Shown here one piece after another: positions 5,814 to 8,849 of a stretch of DNA of 8,849 nucleotides. The notes under the pieces are model-generated. The model saw only the letters and a program-made list of their open reading frames with translations. It did not search any database and was not told where the DNA came from. The stretch comes from an uncultured Fidelibacterota bacterium (GTDB lineage: Bacteria; Marinisomatota; Marinisomatia; Marinisomatales; UBA1611), in NCBI GenBank assembly GCA_913045415.1, contig CAJWPW010000031.1, forward strand, positions 1 through 8,849, in the 5' to 3' direction. How positions within the stretch are numbered: position 1 is the first letter of the stretch; every line of letters begins with the position of its first letter. Made by a program: the position numbers and the translations under genes.

Positions 5814-7030
5814 AAATTGCCATTTTATCCATTGGAAACGAACTACTATCTGGAGATACGATTAATACCAATGCGGGATGGATGGGCAGAAATCTGACGG
5901 ACATTGGGTGTGATATTTGTCGACAGGTCACTGTGCCCGATAAAAAAGATTCTATTTCTAATGCATTGACAGAGCTTGTTAATCTCAACCCTGGTTATAT
6001 TATTTGTACCGGTGGATTGGGACCGACAGATGATGATATTACTCGGCAGACGTTATTCGATTTTGTGGGAACTGAATCAAAATTTGATCAAAACTATTGG
6101 GAGTCACTATCTGTCCGATTTAATCGTTTTGGAATCCAAATTCCCGAATCCAATCGGAACCAGGCTCTTGTTCCTGTGGATGGCGTTGTGGTTCCAAATC
6201 CCGTCGGTTCCGCTCGTGGATCCAAATTACAAGTGAAGGATACAATTTTGATTTCACTCCCAGGTGTGCCTGCGGAAATGAAAGCTATGATGACTGATTC
6301 AGTTATACCAATGATACAAGAAAATGAATTAAATCCAAAATGTATCCGAACACTTCGTACAACCGGGATTCCAGAATCAGCCTTAATTGAGAAAATTGCA
6401 CCGGTTCTGGAAAAAGACCACGCTTGTGACATTGGCTATTATCCATCTCTTTTCGGAGTTGATGTCAGAATTTCACATATTGATTCGCAACCCGTTGATT
6501 TGCTATCAAAAGATCTCTATAAAATTCTCGAATTTTCAATTTATGCAGAAGGAAAAGATTCCATTGAAGACGTGATTATTCAATTAGCCAAAAGTAAAAA
6601 TAGTACTGTTTCTACAGCAGAGTCCTGCACTGGGGGATTGATCGGACATCGGCTTACAGAAGTTTCAGGCAGTTCTGATGTGTATAAAGGTGGATTCGTT
6701 GTTTATAGCAATGAATCTAAAATTGATTTGTTAGGTGTAGATAAAAGTATATTAAAAAAGTATGGCGCAGTTAGTGAAGAAACAGCCCAGTCTATGGCTA
6801 AAAATGTAACCAAAATATTTGCTTCTGATTATGGCATTTCCGTGACAGGAATTGCCGGGCCTGATGGTGGTACGGATGAGAAACCGGTTGGACTTGTTTA
6901 TATTGGTTTCGCAAAAAAAGATGATGTAAAAGTCAAAAAATTTCATTTCGGAACACATCGTAAAAGAAATAAACTTCGTACCAGCCAAGCAGCACTAAAT
7001 TGGCTTAGACTTTCACTTTTAAATGACTGA
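5810..7030 (+). CDS. cinA: CinA family protein: MoCF-like domain fused to nicotinamide-nucleotide amidase
   Basis: Two-domain protein of 406 aa, the usual CinA length. The N-terminal MoaB/MogA-like domain (about 1-170) has IGNELLSGDTINTN (8-21), TGGLGPTDDDITR (67-79) and LPGVPAEM (150-157). A linker region follows (about 175-250). The C-terminal PncC-type domain (about 252-402) has TAESCTGGLIGHRLTEVSGSS (269-289), with the likely catalytic Ser in SCTGG, and VTGIAGPDGG (345-354). The family deamidates NMN to nicotinate mononucleotide, and the N-terminal domain is linked to ADP-ribose pyrophosphatase activity. A cinA-recA neighbourhood is common in bacteria and in some species links to competence, which is not shown here. 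It overlaps pgpA by 4 bp and thpR by 8 bp. Confidence 0.95.
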   Translation: MKIAILSIGNELLSGDTINTNAGWMGRNLTDIGCDICRQVTVPDKKDSISNALTELVNLNPGYIICTGGLGPTDDDITRQTLFDFVGTESKFDQNYWESLSVRFNRFGIQIPESNRNQALVPVDGVVVPNPVGSARGSKLQVKDTILISLPGVPAEMKAMMTDSVIPMIQENELNPKCIRTLRTTGIPESALIEKIAPVLEKDHACDIGYYPSLFGVDVRISHIDSQPVDLLSKDLYKILEFSIYAEGKDSIEDVIIQLAKSKNSTVSTAESCTGGLIGHRLTEVSGSSDVYKGGFVVYSNESKIDLLGVDKSILKKYGAVSEETAQSMAKNVTKIFASDYGISVTGIAGPDGGTDEKPVGLVYIGFAKKDDVKVKKFHFGTHRKRNKLRTSQAALNWLRLSLLND

Positions 7031-7601
7031 AAAATTATTACGAACCTTTCTTTCTGTCCCTCTTCCTAGGGAAGTTAGTTCAAAAAAAAATATGCTCTAT
7101 TCTACTTTAGAAACTATGGACGGTGATATAAACTGGGTTAAAAATGCTCAACTTCATCTAACGTTAAAATTTTTGGGACACACGCCTGAATCATCCATCA
7201 ATAATGTGATAGATAATGTTGAGAAGATTACGCCGAATATAAAACCTTTTGATCTGGAGATTGATAAAACAGGATGTTTTCCTGTTCCAACGCGGCCAAG
7301 GACACTTTGGCTTGGGGTAAAAGGAACTTTGGACCCTTTATTAACTATGGTGGAATCAATTGAAACAGTCCTGGAATCTTTAGGGTTTCCGAGATCAGAC
7401 AGGGAATTTTCACCCCACATCACCTTGGCAAGAATCAAATATCCGCAAAAGCACACACCGAATGTGGATCCCTTTTTAAAATCGTCATATGATCCAATTG
7501 ATTTCCCGGTGGATCGTGTGCAATATTTCAGTAGTGAATTGTTGCCAACAGGAGCAGTTTATACAATTTTAAAGACCTTTCCCCTTGGGGAATCTTTGTA
7601 A
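7023..7601 (+). CDS. thpR: RNA 2',3'-cyclic phosphodiesterase (2H phosphoesterase, LigT type)
   Basis: The enzyme hydrolyses 2',3'-cyclic phosphate RNA ends to 2'-phosphomonoesters. Both hallmark HxTx tetrads are present: H45-L-T47 in QLHLTLKFLG and H132-I-T134 in FSPHITLARI. The N-terminus LRTFLSVPLP is typical, and the length (192 aa) fits. The ATG at 7023 overlaps the end of cinA by 8 bp and has no clear Shine-Dalgarno sequence, which points to coupling. Its stop (TAA 7599-7601) touches the ribosome binding site of recA, and its last codons contain a small palindrome (7579-7592). The cinA-thpR-recA order is a recurring bacterial arrangement. Confidence 0.93.
   Translation: MTEKLLRTFLSVPLPREVSSKKNMLYSTLETMDGDINWVKNAQLHLTLKFLGHTPESSINNVIDNVEKITPNIKPFDLEIDKTGCFPVPTRPRTLWLGVKGTLDPLLTMVESIETVLESLGFPRSDREFSPHITLARIKYPQKHTPNVDPFLKSSYDPIDFPVDRVQYFSSELLPTGAVYTILKTFPLGESL
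7579..7592 (+). repeat. Short palindrome before recA
   Basis: TTCCCCTTGGGGAA is a 6+6 inverted repeat around TT and may fold as a 5-bp stem with a CUUG tetraloop. It lies 8 nt before the recA ribosome binding site (AGGAG, 7601-7605) and codes for the FPLGE part of ThpR's end. It could be an operator or RNA element, or chance. It does not look like a known LexA box. Confidence 0.3.
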
Positions 7602-7610
7602 GGAGTAATT

Positions 7611-8633
7611 ATGTCAGCCGACACAAAAAAATCAAAAGCATTAGAATTAGCTATCACCCAGATCGATCGCCAATTTGGTAAAGGATCCATTATGCGGTTG
7701 GGAGATAATTATATACCCACCATGGACAATGTCATTTCAACAGGGTGTTTATCTCTTGATGTAGCCTTGGGAGTGGGAGGTATTCCCAGAGGACGGGTTG
7801 TTGAGATCTATGGTCCAGAATCATCTGGAAAAACAACTCTGGCATTGCATATTGTTGCTGAAGCGCAAAAGGCAGGTGGATTTGCCGCATTCATTGATGC
7901 GGAGCACGCAGTCGATCCGGATTATTCCAAGAGATTAGGCGTCAATACGGAAGAATTATTGATATCCCAACCAGATACTGGAGAACAGGCACTTGAGATC
8001 TGTGAAACATTGGTGCGCAGCGGTGCTCTTGATGTGATTGTAATCGATTCGGTGGCAGCACTGGTACCCCGTGCAGAATTGGAAGGAGATATGGGTGATT
8101 CGCACATGGGACTCCAGGCAAGACTCATGTCACAGGCATTACGTAAATTGACGGGAACCGTCAGTCGATCTAATACTACGGTTATCTTTATTAACCAAAT
8201 CCGTGAAAAAATTGGTGTCATGTTTGGCAATCCCGAAACCACCCCCGGCGGACGTGCACTCAAATTCTATTCTTCTGTCCGCTTGGAAATTCGGCGAATC
8301 ACAACCATTAAAGATGGTGCTGAAATGGTAGGAAGTCGTGTCCGTGTAAAGGTTGTTAAAAATAAAGTGGCACCTCCATTTAAAAAATCTGAATTCGATA
8401 TTATGTACGGTCAGGGAATCTCTTATGTTGGTGATATAATTGACTTGGCTGTAGAAGGAAATATTGTTGAAAAAACTGGCGCCTGGTATTCATATGATGA
8501 TATGAAGATTGGCCAGGGAAGAGAAAACGCAAAATCGTTTCTGACGGAAAATTCTGACATCATGGATGCTGTGACTGAAAAAGTAAAATCATTCATGGGA
8601 TTGAATAACGAGGCAGTGGAAACTGAGGCTTAA
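7611..8633 (+). CDS. recA: Recombinase RecA
   Basis: RecA forms ATP-dependent filaments on single-stranded DNA, carries out strand exchange and triggers LexA cleavage. At 340 aa it is full length. Walker A is GPESSGKT (68-75), the E/H pair of the ATPase is in [10 protein letters not shown] (94-103), Walker B is DVIVIDSV (141-148), L1 follows at about 155-168 ([15 protein letters not shown]), and L2 is [16 protein letters not shown] (207-222). The C-terminal domain (about 270-335) is present with a short acidic tail. A consensus ribosome binding site (AGGAG) is 5 nt before the ATG, only 9 nt after thpR. No promoter or recognisable LexA box is seen directly upstream, so control may lie in the operon or in thpR. 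The 3' end overlaps the likely recX start. Confidence 0.98.
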   Translation: MSADTKKSKALELAITQIDRQFGKGSIMRLGDNYIPTMDNVISTGCLSLDVALGVGGIPRGRVVEIYGPESSGKTTLALHIVAEAQKAGGFAAFIDAEHAVDPDYSKRLGVNTEELLISQPDTGEQALEICETLVRSGALDVIVIDSVAALVPRAELEGDMGDSHMGLQARLMSQALRKLTGTVSRSNTTVIFINQIREKIGVMFGNPETTPGGRALKFYSSVRLEIRRITTIKDGAEMVGSRVRVKVVKNKVAPPFKKSEFDIMYGQGISYVGDIIDLAVEGNIVEKTGAWYSYDDMKIGQGRENAKSFLTENSDIMDAVTEKVKSFMGLNNEAVETEA

Positions 8634-8849
8634 GATCCAATCCATTGAGCCGCAAAAGCGGCGAAAAAATCGATTCACTATTACCTTAGAATCGGGAGAC
8701 GTCTTCGGGTTATCTGAAGACGTTTTTCTTTCTATGCCACTCAAGGTAGGCCAAAAGTTAGATTCGAAGGAACTTGAGATGATAAAATCGTTGGAATCGA
8801 GAACTCGGATAAAGGACCAAGCTGTAATCTTATTAAGTTATCGCCAGCG
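8623..8849 (+). CDS. recX: Regulatory protein RecX, N-terminal part (runs off window; non-canonical start)
   Basis: RecX binds and inhibits RecA filaments. The frame reads [22 protein letters not shown], then [18 protein letters not shown] and a helix-rich stretch up to the window end, matching the usual RecX N-terminal beta region and 'FGLSEEV' block. From the in-frame TGA at 8602-8604 to the conserved start there is no ATG, GTG or TTG. Candidates are CTG 8623 (GAGG at 8610-8613 upstream, keeps the K-I-x-x-I-E-x-Q-K start) and ATC 8635 (GAGG at 8625-8628 upstream). I chose CTG. ATG at 8734 would drop the conserved block. The frame overlaps the recA end, so coupling is likely. A terminator-like hairpin lies inside codons for [11 protein letters not shown]. 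The identity is fairly sure; the start is not. Confidence 0.8.
   Translation, partial: MRLKIQSIEPQKRRKNRFTITLESGDVFGLSEDVFLSMPLKVGQKLDSKELEMIKSLESRTRIKDQAVILLSYRQ
8649..8662 (+). repeat. Small hairpin in the recX leader/5' coding region
   Basis: GCCGC, an AAAA loop and GCGGC form a 5-bp GC stem. It is followed by an A-run rather than a T-run, so it is not a forward terminator by itself. It lies 15 nt after the recA stop and just downstream of the recX start candidates, where it could affect ribosome entry or protect a recA mRNA 3' end. Confidence 0.4.
8699..8727 (+). terminator. Terminator-like hairpin inside the 5' part of recX
   Basis: ACGTCTTCGG (8699-8708), a five-base loop and CTGAAGACGT (8714-8723) form a 10-bp stem with one G-U pair. 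T8723-T8727 then C and three T follow. It starts 65 nt after the recA stop codon and is the first structure there able to end the recA message. It lies within recX codons, so read-through would set the recX level. In E. coli a terminator between recA and recX plays this role, but outside the coding sequence. Confidence 0.5.

Noticed and set aside
7922..8263. Minus-strand open frame (113 aa) opposite recA
   Set aside because: It is the antisense of highly conserved RecA codons with no independent support.
8734..8849. recX starting at ATG 8734
   Set aside because: The conserved RecX N-terminal strand and FGLSEDV block are encoded upstream in the same frame; this ATG is an internal Met.
1..8849. 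CRISPR array, insertion sequence, tRNA genes or a new defence system
   Set aside because: I found no direct-repeat array, transposase frame, tRNA-like cloverleaf or defence-type domain on either strand; the right two thirds are housekeeping genes.

Overview
The window is about 40% GC and every gene reads on the + strand. The DNA-replication, repair and lipid genes, the outer-membrane-type C-terminus at the left edge and the 'ANGQ' signal-peptide end suggest a Gram-negative (diderm) bacterium. My best guess is the FCB group, perhaps Candidatus Marinimicrobia; this rests on gene order and protein flavour, not on a search.

Left part (1-1769): lineage-specific envelope-type genes. In order these are the last 36 codons of a probable outer-membrane beta-barrel protein, a 270-aa exported or membrane-associated protein that overlaps it by 4 bp, a 145-aa charged protein with a Lys-rich tail, and a 126-aa protein with a signal peptide. 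A near-perfect intrinsic terminator (1385-1412) closes the first three genes, and its hairpin and T-tract also encode the start of the fourth gene's signal peptide.

Middle (1770-2117): a non-coding stretch filled mainly by a large, Alu-domain-containing SRP RNA (ffs, about 1838-2108) that ends about 10 nt before dnaX.

Right part (2118-8849): a tightly packed run of nine genes with gaps of at most 9 nt or overlaps: dnaX, ybaB, recR, pgsA, pgpA, cinA, thpR, recA and the 5' part of recX. It combines the clamp loader, recombinational repair (RecR, RecA, RecX, and YbaB as nucleoid protein), phosphatidylglycerol synthesis (PgsA then PgpA), pyridine-nucleotide salvage (CinA) and an RNA-end phosphoesterase (ThpR). 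The genes are probably cotranscribed in part.

I see no new mobile element, CRISPR array or defence system. The unusual content is in how ordinary genes are encoded. pgsA and recX both lack an in-frame ATG, GTG or TTG upstream of their conserved N-termini and seem to start on near-cognate codons (ATC; CTG or ATC) beside the preceding stop codon. Two terminator-like hairpins lie inside the 5' ends of coding sequences (the signal-peptide gene and recX). DnaX has lost all four zinc-ligand cysteines without a length change, and its gene carries an in-phase A AAA AAG heptamer at the place expected for a tau/gamma frameshift.
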